From Gymnorhina tibicen (lineage: Eukaryota; Chordata; Aves; Passeriformes; Artamidae), in the NCBI GenBank assembly GCA_013399875.1, contig VXAZ01002401.1, positions 124,001 to 188,000 of the forward strand: a stretch of 64,000 nucleotides of DNA, written 5' to 3'. Numbering within the stretch: position 1 is the stretch's first letter; every line of letters starts with the position of its first letter. Below are positions 23,186 to 35,800 of this stretch, piece after piece. The notes beneath the pieces were generated by a model, which was not told where the DNA came from, ran no database searches, and worked only from the letters and a program-made list of their open reading frames with translations. The translations under genes were made by a program, and so were the position numbers.

Positions 23186-26184
23186 ATCTTCCTTTGCTCA
23201 CAGAAGGGAAGCAGAGTGTCTGGCAATTGCCATGGCCATCAATCCAGGGCTAGCAGCTAATCCTATTTTATTACCATCATTAGCCAAATACATGGACCAT
23301 CCACAGAGCAGCTGCCTACTCTTCTTCTTTCTCCCTCTCTTCCTCTCCCTGCTTTCCAACCTCTGCACCTCCACGCACAGGATAATGCTGTCAGTCCACC
23401 CAGGTTACTTTCTCCAAGTGCTGCTTTTCTCCCCGTTATCCATCCCACAGGAAAGGTGTTCGGGTTACACAGCTGGCCTGGGCGCCTGCCTGCTGCTCCT
23501 GCACGTACACCTCCTCCACCTGGAGCTCCAGGAGGGGCTTCCCCACAGCTGCATTTAGTTCTGAAGGCTAAACTCCATTTCCTGAGGCTGGATGTGGCCA
23601 CTATTCCCCAAAAACTGTTCTGTATCCAGCAGCTCCTACCTGGGCTCACTCCGCCATCCTCACTACTGCTTTTACACTTTGCCCTCTCCCAAATTCTCTG
23701 TGTGGATACCACTGAACTTGCACGAAAAGGGTCTAAAATCAAAAAGTGCATATGAAAGAAATCCTTACAAAGTTTAAAATACAAAAGACTAACAGAACCA
23801 AGAAGAGAGCGTGTACAGCGTCTGTACTCAGGGGGGGAGCCCGTGGAGATTTGCAACACCTGAGAGGTGAAAATGTGCAAAGATCTATGCCAGGAAGCAA
23901 AACTGGGGAGAGTAATCCATGAGCATTCAGTTTAGGTTATTTCAGGGAGAGGTGAGGTGAGTAAATGAAAACCATCGTTAGAGCCTTGCGTGAAACAGTC
24001 TGCAGATTTTATTTATTTAACTTTAGCTGGTCCTCGGATGTCTTTTTTTCCAAAAGGCATGTGTCCCTTCATTAAAAAAAAGGTGGCTAAAGAATATTCT
24101 TCAGTATTAGAGTTATTTTACCTGCATGGCAAGGAGCAGGCAGGCTTTTTTCCAGCCTGCAGAAAGAAACAAAGACCGAGCTCACACCTGCGTCTCATGC
24201 CAAAGCAAGTAAACAAATGCACTGTGAGTTATGGGACCTTCATTCTCTCAGCTGCCTTCGCTTGTTTGCTTGCCCAGCTCCATTTCTTCATGGCAAAGGG
24301 CCATTTAAAGAAAAAATTCTTTATCTGCTACTATTTACACTCAGATTTTGGTTTTACAAAGCGTGTCACGGAGAGCACAAACCAACATCTCCAAGCCCAG
24401 GTGCCTAATGCTGGGTTTCTCACTGTGAGCTGTGCAGAGCTATGCAGTTCCTCAGAGTATAAATCCTCATCAGGTCATTTTATTCCTCAGGTGTGAGTTA
24501 CCTTTCCTCCATCCTGAATGCTTTAGGCCAGACATCCAGTTTTGGATCCTTTCAAAGCCTGCCCAAGGTGAGCCACCCTGAAAATTTTTTGGGTGTATTG
24601 ATCCCTGGGCAATTGCCAGTTAACAGTTAACTGGGCCAGCACTGATGCTGCTGTGAAAGGAACCCCAACATCCTGGTGCTGCCTGATAACCAGGAATATC
24701 ACCAGATGAAAGGAGCAGAGTGGTCTTCTGCCACACTCCAGGGGATGGAAAAAGGGAACGGAGCAGAAAAAGCCATAAAATAACCTTACCACCATCATAT
24801 GCTGACTTAGCTGGCTACAGGCACTTTCTTTCTGCATTCTTCACCCAGCATCAAATGACAGAACCAATAATGTTGTCATGTGCCAGCCTGCACAAGCCAA
24901 GCCTTGCTGATCTCTCCTCACTCATTCTCTCTGCGCCGTGCCGCCGTACGCCGTCCCAAAGGGCTGAATTGTCCCTTTGTCACTTCAGGTACAGTCTCCA
25001 GCCCTGGTACAAACCCACCTCCCCTCCCCAGAGTCCCCATTGTCCCTGGTTGTTTACTGTGGGTGCATTCGCTGTGGGACAGCTGGTGACTTGTGGCACT
25101 GGGCATTGTCCTGCTGCCCAGCATCCTCGGCAGGGCACCAAACAAAGCTCGCCACTGTCCCTTTGTATGCCAGCATCTCGGATGAGGAGGGACAGATAAA
25201 GGAGGTCGCTGAAGCCGTGGCTTATCTTGCATTTCCTTCGTGGTATTGTAACCCCAGAGAGGAAAGCGCTGTCTCAGTGCAAGGAGTTCAGCTCCCTGCG
25301 TCCTGAACTCCCCCGGCCACAAGAGATAAAGTGATGCTAAGCCAACCAACAGCTCTGTGCTCTGTTTGCAATGTATATTCTCACGTCACATCGTGTAATT
25401 CAGTGATCCCAGGCCAAAACCCTAATTCAAAACAAACAGTGGGGTGGGGGGGGGTTGGAATTAAAACAGAGTGGTGGGAAGAGTTTTCAGACACTCAGCA
25501 GTGGCTTCCATGCTGTTTGAGCCCCAGTTTCACCACGAGGGTCTGTGATAGGGGACCAAGCATTTTGGAAAAGTCCAGCCCACTTTCCTACTTGGTGGAA
25601 AGATTTTCTGCAGCATTTATTGTCCACTGTGTAGAGAGGAGGAGCCTAAGGAGCAAGGGAGAGCCAGGGTATTTGGAGTTGTCAGAGAATGGGAGAAAGA
25701 AAAAGCGAGTGAATAAACTGCTGTACTTATTTTAGTTGCATGAGACAGAGTTACAGGCATAGCCCTGGGGAGCAGCAAAACAAAACTCATCATGGCAGGG
25801 CAGGAGAAAGTACTAGGCAGAAAGGAAGAAACTGAGAGATGAAAAGGTTGAAGAACTGGGTCATTTCATCAGTAAGGCAAATCCATACTTTGAATTAACT
25901 GCATTTATGCAGTCTGTAGCAGTTTGTAATTATGTTTTGTAATTGTTTTATTCCTTAGGGGTGGCATGATTGAAAAGCACGTAAGAGTGGCTGAGTCAGA
26001 TCCATCCCACTTCCCACAGGATCAGCAGTGGATGCCTGGTCCTCCCAGCTCCTACCAACTGCCTGGGAGCTTTCTCAGCAGCTCTTCTCACCTGAGTCAT
26101 TGCATTTCATAGCAAGTGACAGATCCAGCCTTCGTTCATTTTCTTAGTTAATTTTAAAAAATAATTTCTACTTCTGTCCTGCAC
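23186..26184. other. Non-coding DNA, no gene recognised
   Basis: It contains a pyrimidine-rich tract at 23318-23358 and a minus-strand frame open for 205 codons (23263-23880). The tract explains much of that frame's Arg/Glu/Gly-rich translation. A CpG-containing patch lies at 24935-24965. No exon was recognised. Confidence 0.55.
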
Positions 26185-26370
26185 AATATCCTGTGGAACT
26201 GAGTCCCACCATTAATTATGTGGTGGGCAAAAATGTTTTTCCCTTTAGTTGCCTTACCTGCTGCTTGATCCTTCTACTACTTCTGTTTGTTTTTATTGTA
26301 ACAGTGAATAACTGTGCTCTAATTGCATCTGCCTTATGGACCTGGCCAGGTTTTCCTCTCTTCTCCAGAT
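26185..26370 (-). repeat. Ancient CR1 LINE fragment (older family)
   Basis: The plus strand reads 'atcctgtggaactgagtccc', 'taattatgtggtgggcaaaa', 'atgtttttccctttagttg' and 'cctgctgcttgatc', then a degraded 'acagtgaataactgtgctct'. This matches, with many changes, the reverse complement of an old amniote CR1 group, in a segment upstream of that seen at 13020-13320. It is dead and non-coding. Confidence 0.6.
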
Positions 26371-27074
26371 CAGTAGGAGGGTTGTTCAGCGAACAGCTTT
26401 GGAGAGAGGATATTTCCTCGAGGAGTAGGCAGCAAGGAAGAAGGGGGAAAAAAGAGACATTAAGAGCAACGTAACGGAAAGAGCAAGGCTGTGGGAATTG
26501 AAAAGGTGTGAGGCACAGCTTGGGGTTGAGTGATTGATGTGAGGTCTTAAAGCAAAGCCCAGAATGTGATGAGTTTCGTTTTCATAAAAAACACTGCAGT
26601 CATTATGTGTGGCCAGGAGGCTGCACGGCACTAAATATTGCTGATGTTTAAGAGCTTCTTTTTAAGAGCTTGGACCTTAAAATATCATGTGTGGGCACCA
26701 GCAAGCAGTTATTTGTGGTGAGTGGTTACCAACGGACAGAGAGCCCAGCTGCCATAAACATTGCAACTTTATTTTCTTCCTTTGTACTGCTACTCCCCAA
26801 AATGTGCCAAATAAAACACGTCCTCCCAAACAGACCCGCTATTATTTCATGGTCTCGCCAAGCTGGGTTAGAAATTGCAGTGTCATGAAAACATCCTTTA
26901 AATAAATAATAAAACATGATATTCCTAAGGCAGGGGATTTCATCTTGAAGGAGCCTGCACAGCCTCACAAACCCCCCACCACATCCACTGCTGGGACAGG
27001 TAACGGCCTTCAGCAGCGCTGCTCAGCGGTTCAGGCCAGCAAATATGGAATAAATATTATACATGGCATTTAAC

Positions 27075-27105
27075 AAGGCTTTTTCCAACCTAAATGATTC
27101 TGTGA
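27075..27105 (+). repeat. CR1 LINE, terminal 30 bp
   Basis: 'aaggctttttccaacc' followed by 'taaatgattctgtga' is the plus-sense 3' tip of a CR1 copy. Upstream similarity is lost, so this is either a very short insertion or the remains of a larger one. Confidence 0.7.
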
Positions 27106-28114
27106 AGTACAAATTCCGCTCCATTTCCATGCTCTGCATTCATCTGCAAGAAAGGAGCTTCTCCCTGTGAACGCCCGTGAGAACGCACAATGTGCCTCCT
27201 GCACCGTGGTTTGCTTATCACCGTGGGTGTGTTTTTCTAGAGGTGAAATTTCTGCCCCACAGGTTTTACAGTCTGAGTTGCAACAAGGCAAGGTAATGAA
27301 AGCAAAAGGATGGAACGAAGAAAACGAATCTCAAGACACAGAAATGAAAATGTGATTATGTCAAACGTACACGTGCTGCAGGTTCCAGAATGAAGGGCAA
27401 GACGGAGAGGAGAACCAGAAGCATACCAAAAAAGGATTCATGATAAGAGATTGACAGAGTTTTTCCAGAGGAGGAAAAAGACTTTACCTGACACATTCAA
27501 ATGATTCAGGAAACAAAAAAATAAAGCTCAATGCCCAGTTCTATTAAAAAAAAAAATCTAAATTTTTAGACTGGACACAGCATTAATCATGATCTAGACT
27601 GAGAAACGCCACTGAGAGCACAGCCCCAGAGCAAAATGCATCTTCCCTCCTGTGCCTGACTGTAAGTGATGCTTTCCTGGCATGGGCTGGCTTCTCTGGG
27701 GAAGTCTCCTGCCACCAGGCATGGCTGGTGTGTTTGGGCATTGGGATCACTCCCAGACAACATTCACTTCCAGCTGGGAATCAGTCAGATCACTGAGATC
27801 ACAGTCCCACAGGAGAGGGGAGAGAACATCCAAAGCCTGATGAGGCATCAGTTGCTTCTGTGCAGAGACTCAATTTTTTCTTAACAAAATAAGACAGCAC
27901 TTGGAGAATCACAGGCTTCAAAGTAAGTCCAAGCATTTTGTTCCACTGCACTTCATTCTATGAGTTACATTCATCATTCTGTGAATGAAGTAGTTCAAAT
28001 ATGATGGGATCCAGCAGTAGACACAAACATCAGCAACTTCTTCAAGCAAAAATGTACCTTCTCCTTCTATACTTATTACATACACTTAGGAAAGAAATTA
28101 AAAAAACTTAGTTC

Positions 28115-28168
28115 TTTTTTTTTTCATTTTACTTCCCTGACTTTTTTTTCCATTTTACTTCCCTGACT
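28115..28168 (+). repeat. Two-copy tandem duplication (~27 bp)
   Basis: A unit made of a T-run plus 'cattttacttccctgac' occurs twice head to tail (28115-28141 and 28142-28168), with only the T-run and one C differing. It looks like recent replication slippage. Confidence 0.85.
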
Positions 28169-29169
28169 TATTCTTTCAGATGTGCAGTGACATTTCAGGT
28201 AAGGCAGCAGACCAGAGCACCATTTTCCCCATCGTTATGCAGAGAACAGAGGCTCCAGTTTTAAAATTTATCTGCTTTTTTTCCACCAGTGACAACCAGA
28301 ACAAGCAGACCATGCCATAAAGCTCCTCCGTGCCCTCTTCCAAATTCTGCTGCAGCACAAATGCCAGTAAAAATAACAATTTTCTGCTGGGCTGCGTGGA
28401 GCAATGTTCCCCTGGAAGCAATGTCGAGGCTCTGGCTGCCCACAGGCACAGCCCCGAGCCATGGATGCTGCATGTGCTGCATACAAAATTTTCCTGAAGT
28501 TTGGATTTGGAAAATGAAACAAACACGTTTTAAAGAATCCTCACTAAACGAAATCACATTTTTGAAAGTGTGTGGGTTTGGGGGGTTTGTGCAACGATAA
28601 TGACAACAATAATAGTAATAATTTCATTTGGAGCAGCATATCAGAGGATTTAATTTAGGAAAGCAGCCTGTGATAAATGGGAAAGCTACAGGGAGCACTT
28701 AGAGATACCAAACAAATGACCAAGAGATAAGGAGGACAGGGATCTGCTCACCCAGGATGTGTGCAGAGGACCCAATGCCTTTTAATGCTCTGCCCATAAC
28801 TAGTGGTGGGAAAAGCTAAACACATTCAGACCTTTAATTACCTAACTGTTCTCTTGGATTGGGCAGGCAGCAAGCAAGAGGTGGTGTTAGTGCTGCAGCA
28901 GATGAGATCTGCAGATCCCAGCTCACGTCTGATTACGGGCTCAAATCTGTGGGTGCAAAATTAAAGGCTGAATTCCAACCAGCCTTTAAAAGTTGCCTTT
29001 CAAGTGGTGAAACAAGAGCCTCCACCCATTCCCCAGCTGCCTGTGATTTATCTGGGCTGAAAGCTTGCCCAGCATCATTGGCAGGTAAAGAGGCCCTCAA
29101 GCCTGGTATTCGGGGCTAGAGAGAGTTAAGGGTACTTTTCCACGTAAAGTGGGTTTGGGAAAGGAATGC

Positions 29170-29240
29170 CTTGAATTTTGATGATATTGGCCTGGTTCTC
29201 AGCTCTGGGGCGGTAATGCAAAGCAGCACTACTGCATTCC
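29170..29240. repeat. Possible ancient amniote repeat relic
   Basis: 'gatattggcctggttctcag', then 'ggtaatgcaaagcagc' and 'actgcattccatttg', loosely follow an old sauropsid repeat pattern of the 'ggcctgattctca...ctccattgactt' type. The match is imperfect, and unique conserved DNA is an alternative. Confidence 0.28.
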
Positions 29241-30566
29241 ATTTGCCGTGCTGAGGAGCAAGTATTAACCACAAGTGAGCAGTGAAGGCAAGTGGTTAAA
29301 CACCAGGGCTGCCCTGCCCATCCCTCCCCAAGGAGGATGAACAATGATACAGCAAATAACAGTCAGGCAGAAGCTGAAACATTAAAAAAAAAAAAAATTA
29401 TAAAATCACTTTTTTTTCTGGCCTGGGAGGCAGACAAAAACTTTCCTTCACGTTGGATGAGCTCTGCAGGGTCATCTCCATAGCAGGTATTTTCAGTGCT
29501 CTACTCCTATCAACCAGCTTTTCCAAAACTGGGCCAGGACAATACCCACCTCTCCTAATCCTAATGCTGAGCTCCTTGCAGCTGGGAGCAGAAAGCAGGA
29601 TGGCTTTGCACGACGCTCTGGGGAGGCTGGGCACAGCTGAGGGTTGGCAGAGGAGACTCAGCTTCTGGGCAGAAAGCTGTGAGGAGCTTTGCTCACTGCT
29701 CAGTCTTTCCATTCAGAGGTCCAGGCCTGAATTCGGTGCTCAGATCTTCTCTCACCCTGCAGAGAGCCACATGCTTGTTTTCCTGGGAGGGGATGACTCC
29801 AGAGGCTCCGGGATGGCAATGGTTCCTTAACTTAGCAGCTCACATTCTGTCTCTGAGCAGGGCTGGAGCTGGAGGAAGGTAGAAGCTCTCTCTAATCAAC
29901 TCCAAGGCTACATCCCAGGTTTTAAAACATAAGTAAGACCTAGAGGGAAGCCTGCCCCAGTCCCACATAATATCCTTGTGACTCTCAGCAGTTCTGCTGC
30001 TCCTCTCCTCTCCTCTGCTGGCACTCACCCTGGACGAGTGCTGTCAGCTTGTTCACCACGTCAGGGGAAACCAAACCAGATCTAATTATTCATTCTGCCA
30101 AAAGGAGACGAAACATCTCTCATCCCTTTGCCAGCAGCCAGCCATGCAGCTCCAGCAGACTTCTCCCACCAGCAGCCTCCACTGCAGCAAATCCAGCTCT
30201 GCTTCATCCCTGTAACCTGGCTCCACTCCATGGGAAGGCTTCTGCCCTGTTTGTTCTCCCAAGGAGGAGGGGAGCACCTGGCAGAGGTCCCTGCAGCCAT
30301 GTAGGGCACACTGTCCTTTGCAAGGTCTGCTCCATTACTGAGGACTGTCTGAGGTGCAGCTGAAAATCCCGAGGTGGCATTTGGCTCCACAGGCTTGAAA
30401 CAGAACAAGAAAAGCTGAGTGCCATAGACTCAGCACAGTCAGGAATGCCTAATGTTTGGGGAGAAAAGGACTGGCCCATTCACTCCCTTCCTTGTGGAGA
30501 CATCCACCTGCTCACCCCCTAAATGCTTTTCAAGCCTCTGACATCTCCAATGAAGCTCTTATATAT

Positions 30567-30641
30567 TCATAGAACCCCAGAGTGGTTTGGATTGGGAGGG
30601 AAATTAAAGTCTATACAGTTCCAGACCCCTGCCATGGACAG
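30567..30641 (-). repeat. CR1 LINE, short 3' end fragment
   Basis: The plus strand starts 'tcatagaaccccagagtggt' and continues 'ttggattgggagggaaatta' to 'cccctgccatggacag'. These are the first ~75 bases of a reverse-complemented CR1 3' end, after which similarity stops. Confidence 0.85.
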
Positions 30642-31469
30642 TTATTTTTGTCTTCAAGTGATGAACACCAGGAGAATAGACTTTTCCCTTTTCTCTGTCT
30701 CCTGTTGACATCACCACTTCAGACAAAGGCCAAGGTCTTTTGTGAACTAGCTCCTTTTTAGAGTTTAATCCTGATGACTCTTCAGTCCTCAGGAGCTTGA
30801 GACAGTCCCTGGAAAGCCTCACCCTCAAATCCTGCATTTTGATAATATTATTCTCTTATATCAGTGCTCCTTCAGTTTTTCAGGTAGACACCTCTCCTGG
30901 GCTGCCAACAGGCTGGGAATGCATCATCAGAGGAGAGGAGAAGGCAATGACTGAGGCTGTGGGGAGAGAACCACGTCAGGACAGGAATCAGGAGGAGGAG
31001 TGGTCCCTCTGAGTCATTGCTTCCCCCTGGCAGGATGGATTTATCCCAAACCAGGCTCCAAAGACAACACTGCAGCCCAACACAACCCCACCTCCTTTTG
31101 TGCCCAAGCCCTGTGCCACATCCCTCGCTGGACCTGTGCCATGCCCACATGGTCACATCACCTTTGCTGGTAGCTCGAAGGGAAGGAGATGTCCTGGTGG
31201 CCACATTGGGGTGGCACTGAGCTGGCCCATGGCTGATGATTTCACTGTCCACTTCCTTGATATCCATTATGACTCGGATGACATTTCTCTTTTCAAATCC
31301 TAATTTTAATTACGTTTAATGACAGGTTTCTTTTTTCTCCCTGCTTTCTGCCTGGTTAGTCACGGTGAACTGGAGAGCCAAATTTCAAAATTAACTCTGG
31401 TTTCCAAATTGCCTTTCACACTTGCTGTTAATACCATTAGTCCTTTACGTTATTCCCATAGATACATGA

Positions 31470-31505
31470 CCAGGCAAACATACACAGTCCCTGCCCTGCA
31501 GAAAT
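31470..31505 (-). repeat. Possible SINE/LINE tail relic
   Basis: 'catgaccaggcaaacatac' followed by 'acagtccctgccctgcag' resembles the reverse complement of the tail seen at 4963-5080 in the MIR-like copy. It is short, so the call is tentative. Confidence 0.28.
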
Positions 31506-31514
31506 TTTGGTAGA

Positions 31515-31630
31515 GACTTGAGATGTGACAAGGAACAAGCCCTGACGGCGCGGGGGCTGGAGCGAATGAGGTAATGAGTCTGCAGGCACGTGCACAGCTC
31601 GGTGCATTTCTGCTGAGAGATTAAATAACT
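31515..31630. promoter_or_regulatory. Candidate conserved non-coding element
   Basis: It retains CpGs (31545-31565, 31589 and 31600) and holds GGTAATGAG and CACGTGCAC elements in non-repetitive DNA with no open frame. This is an inference from composition only. Confidence 0.2.
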
Positions 31631-31650
31631 TTGTTGTTGTTGTTGTTGTT
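31631..31650 (+). repeat. TTG microsatellite, ~6.5 copies
   Basis: A perfect TTG trinucleotide run inside AT-rich DNA, likely polymorphic in length. Confidence 0.95.
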
Positions 31651-32759
31651 TATTTAATTATTAAACTCAGAAGATTTTCTAGCAATCCTCATGGGGTCTG
31701 GAACCACGGTTTTGATTCAGGTCTATTGCTTGTGTCTAAATTAAAAATGGAAAACAGATGGTGGGTTATTAGATGGCTGCAGCAGAAGCCGACAATCTGT
31801 TCTGTCCCCGCGTCGGCAGGGGAGTGAGTGCTACAATATGGGGAATCCATCCCTAGCTGTGTGTCACAGGTGTTGATCCAGTGTCTCTGCACAGATAGGA
31901 AGCAGCCAGACTTACGTCCTCCAGCCAGACTGGTTCTGAAGGTTACTTACAAAGGAAAAGGAGATCAGAGGGTTGAGTTCATGTCCATCCTGAAGCTGCA
32001 CCAAACCTAAAACCCCTCATTGCAGCCAGAATCAAAATCTGCTTTGTCTGTAGGAAATGGAAGCTGAGATATTTAATGTTTAAAAACCCCAATATATTAA
32101 AATGCTATCAAATCCCCTGTTTTGTTGTAACTGTGTTATCAACAGAACCAAAGAGAAGGCCGGTGATAAAAGATGTAGGCTGAATTAAGAAATCATTCTT
32201 TCAAGGAGCAACAAATAAATCAGGTTAACACCCAGGGAAGGGCAGTATTGGACAGTGCTTGTGAGAAGAGATGGATACAGCTCAGGTGTTCTTCTGCAGT
32301 GAAGGACAAGGAAAGGCTGAACTACAAGGTTTTTTTACATGGATATGCAGGATCTCCTTAAAGAGCTTAGGGAACAAAGTATTGTGCCAAAATGATTTGT
32401 GAAATCATCCAGGTCACAGAAAATCAATATTGGACACTTCTGTTAAATACATATTGTACACACAACTCACCTTGGCAGCGTTCATGCCTCGGGCTCCCTT
32501 TCAGACCATTCACTCTTTTTGCAGTCTCCATAGCCCAACTTCTCGTGTTGAGCTTTTGACAAGTGCTTTAGATGTGACATAAATCCCTATCCAGCACTGT
32601 ATGGACAGCAGTCCTTTAGGAAACCTCCCCCAACCTCCCCCAGCCAGGCAGGAACATTTCCTGGGCCGAGCAGACACAACTGCAAACCCTCAGGAGGACG
32701 TTGTCCATTTGGGTTTATTTAGCAGAAACCTTTGGAACAAGGGAAAGGAATTACGATGC

Positions 32760-32885
32760 TGGCAAGGGTCTGGTAAGACCAAAGTTCAGAATTCATCTCT
32801 GCCGCATTGAGACACTGCACAAGGCATTTAATTCTGCTTTTCAGGTCTTCTCTGTAAAAGAGGAGCAGTGGGATTCTTCCTCCCA
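32760..32885 (+). repeat. Second MIR-like CORE-SINE fragment
   Basis: A head-like part ('gttcagaattcatctctgcc') is followed by 'acaaggcatttaattctgc', 'tttcaggtcttctctgtaaa' and 'agaggagcagt'. This parallels the MIR core ('...ctctgcc...gcaagtcacttaac...cctcagtt...ctgtaaaatgggga'). It is more decayed than the copy at 4789 and the tail is not recognisable. It is old and non-functional as an element. Confidence 0.5.
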
Positions 32886-35800
32886 AGTGGAAGGAGATGC
32901 AACAGCCAGATCATCACCACGTGGCAGATGCTGCACAAATGGGGACAACGATTGCTACAGAGAAATGCTTTAAGGCATAAAGTCCAAAGACAAGAGGTTG
33001 AAGTCCTTCAAAGCTTTCTTAGCAAATGAAGGCTGAAATACACTTAAGGCTTGAGGAAATGTAATGCAATATTTTCTAGAACTGTTTGTAGAGAGGGGTA
33101 GGATGGTTTCTCACCCATTGCCCTCATCAGGGTAGAGGCTGCACTGTGGATGCTGCAGAGCAGCAAAAGCTGCACATCTCTGTTCACTGCAGTGTGGAAT
33201 TAAAAGACATTTCTTGCACTTCAGGAATCGTGAACTTCAGCAGGCACTCCCTGCACTCTCAGCCTGCTGAATACCTGCCAAAAAAAGAAGCCTGTCATTT
33301 CTGTAACAGCATGCATCTTTTGTTTGCCATGGTATTTTTCAGGGGGAACATTGAATCTGCTTTAGTAAAAAATTAACATCTGGAGATTCTCAGCTTTGAA
33401 AGAGCAGGTGATGTGTTTGGCAAAGGACAAATCCATGACAAAGAATTTAATAAAAGAGGGAGACAGGATAGCTCATGGGACCATTACTTTAAACTTCCAA
33501 CTGCAGTGTGAAATGATGCTTACCCATAGTAAACGGTGGAGTACTGCTAAATGTTAATATCCTCTGCATCACACCACTGTTCTCCTATTTACATATATAT
33601 TAAAATGACCATGACTTTCCTGTTTGTGCTTCCTTGCTGGAAACATGCTGGGGAAACAAGATTATTAACGGAAAATTCATAAAACCAAGGAATCACATGG
33701 AAATGTTGGAGGGCATCTTTAAAATATGAATTCCTGACTCACAACCATTCCCATTTTGCCAGGAAATCCGCTCCCAAGAGTTGCCTTTGTGACCAGTGCT
33801 GGGTGTTCACACAAATACACATGATATATCCACAGTGATCCATTGCCTGGCAGCACACAGGAGCCTGCAGGAAAGGGGAGTTTGAAAGTGCAAGAAAGAT
33901 TGCTATAATAAACAAACAGCCAGCCAATCTAGGGATTTCTTTTCCGTAATGTATTCTTGCAAAAGTTATGACATATTTCATTTGCCTGTGGATAACATAC
34001 ACAGCAAATGAAAATTTCAGTTTTGAATTTCTGTTTTGTACTCGCTCTGGACAACTAAGTACCTTGGCCTTTTTAGCCACAGATTGTCTGGGACAACCCA
34101 AGAATCAGATCAGGCTCTTCCATCCCAAATACAAACAACTCCTTGTACACTACAATGCAATAAAAGTCTTTTTACCACTCCTTTTGCAGCTTTTTTCTCC
34201 TTTCAAAGGTTAGACTGGAGCAAAGCTTGTGTATTTAGGAGCCTTGAAAGCACCTGGGAGCTTAGGACGTGCAATAAAGATTGTTTAAGACCCATGGACC
34301 AAATTCATCCTGGCAGCTCCTGCCACAAGTCAGGAGATTTCCTTGGTGGACCTGTTTGGCTCCGGGTGCCTGCAGCCACTGCCACGTGCTGAAATGTGTC
34401 AAATCCACTCACACTCACCCATTTCCCATGGGATCTTCCAACAGGACAATGGTCCAGTGGCCACCCTGCAAAGAAGCTGCTCATTTTTAGGGGCCATCAC
34501 AGCAGAATCACACTCTTCCTGTTTGAAGGACAGGTGAAAGCAAGGAAGTCAAAGTCAAGACTTTCCTCGTCGAAGGAAAAGGTGAGAACTACATTTTCTC
34601 TCTCCCCTTTAACTGGTTTAAGGGACGAACAAATTAAATTGGGCTGCAAAATTGCTCCTAAGCCTTGGAGACCATAGGGAAAGAGAAGGAACATGTCCTG
34701 TCATCTGAAAAACCAAATTAAGCGAAATGCTAAAACCACAAGGTTTGTTTACTACAGGAAGCACTTACGTTTCCAGACCTGAGAGCAGTTTCTTCACAGC
34801 CCTGATTAAAATTACTCATGAAAACATTACACAGAATTAACTTCATTTCATACGGTGAACAATTATGCAGCTTGGGTGGAGTGGAAAATATCCAGCGTGT
34901 TATTAGCTGTGTTTAGCAGAGGCATGTGGTAAAATGTCTCCATTTTCCTGCTTAGAGCTGTGTGCCAATGTAGACTTTTACCAAGAAAAGCAAAGGTGAG
35001 CGGGGATGGATAGGAGCTGGAAAAGCTCAGGCTTTAAAACAGCAACACGGGAATGAACAGCACCAAAGCAAAGAGTTTTTCAAAGACAGGTTTTGCTCCT
35101 TGTTTCTCCTGTAAACCCATTTCAGAACCAAACCAGATAGAGAAAACAGGCTGTGCAGTGCATGATGTGAACAGTTTATTACAGGACAAACAGCTCTTTT
35201 TTCACAAACTCTCTTGGATGTTACAGAGCTGGGACAGGGTTTAGATGAACCCTTCTGTCCTCAGCTCCTGCCTGTGCCATGATGTACTCGCATGTGTCAA
35301 CCACATTTGAAAGAAAAAAATGTTTTTTGACTTTGATTAAGCTGATTAATGTGTCCTCCCCTAGCACCTTTTCTGTGCTTAGCAAAGTCACAGGATGAGA
35401 TTCCTCACGATGCCTTTTAGTGGTGCTAAAGAAAGCTTGACAGGCAGCTCATTTGGGAAAGAGAAACATAGAAAATAGATTCAGTGCAAACTCAGCCATG
35501 ACTGGGACCTGACTGTTCTGGTGCTGCTTGTTTTAGTAGCACAGCTTGGACTAGGGCACTATTTTTTCAAGTAACTCTTGAAATAGGGCACTATTTTTCT
35601 AATCCAGAGTGGGTTAACACTTCACCTAAGGCACAAAGGCTTATTGTCATAAATCCATCACAAAATTACAGCAATTATAAATGAGAAATGCACTTCAAGA
35701 AAATGAACTTAGTTTAGGGGAGGGAGGGGGAATATTTACTAGGGCACGCAGCTGAAAAAACCTCATGCTGACAAAGCATGTTAAAGATTTCATGTAGAAC

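Larger units (their letters stand above)
26371..30566. other. Non-coding DNA with small repeats
   Basis: No gene is recognised. It contains a CR1 tip at 27075-27105, a short tandem duplication at 28115-28168 and a possible ancient repeat relic at 29170-29240, all listed separately. The remainder is unique-looking. Confidence 0.55.
30642..32759. other. Non-coding DNA, no gene recognised
   Basis: It holds a possible SINE-tail relic at 31470-31505, a candidate conserved element at 31515-31630 and a TTG repeat at 31631-31650, all listed separately. Nothing else was seen. Confidence 0.55.

Noticed and set aside
23318..23358. Pyrimidine-rich tract as a splice acceptor
   Set aside because: No AG followed by an exon-like open segment with a donor was found; it reads as low-complexity DNA.
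35552..35600. Local duplication of 'tagggcactattttt'
   Set aside because: A 15-base repeat in T-rich DNA; real but of little meaning on its own.
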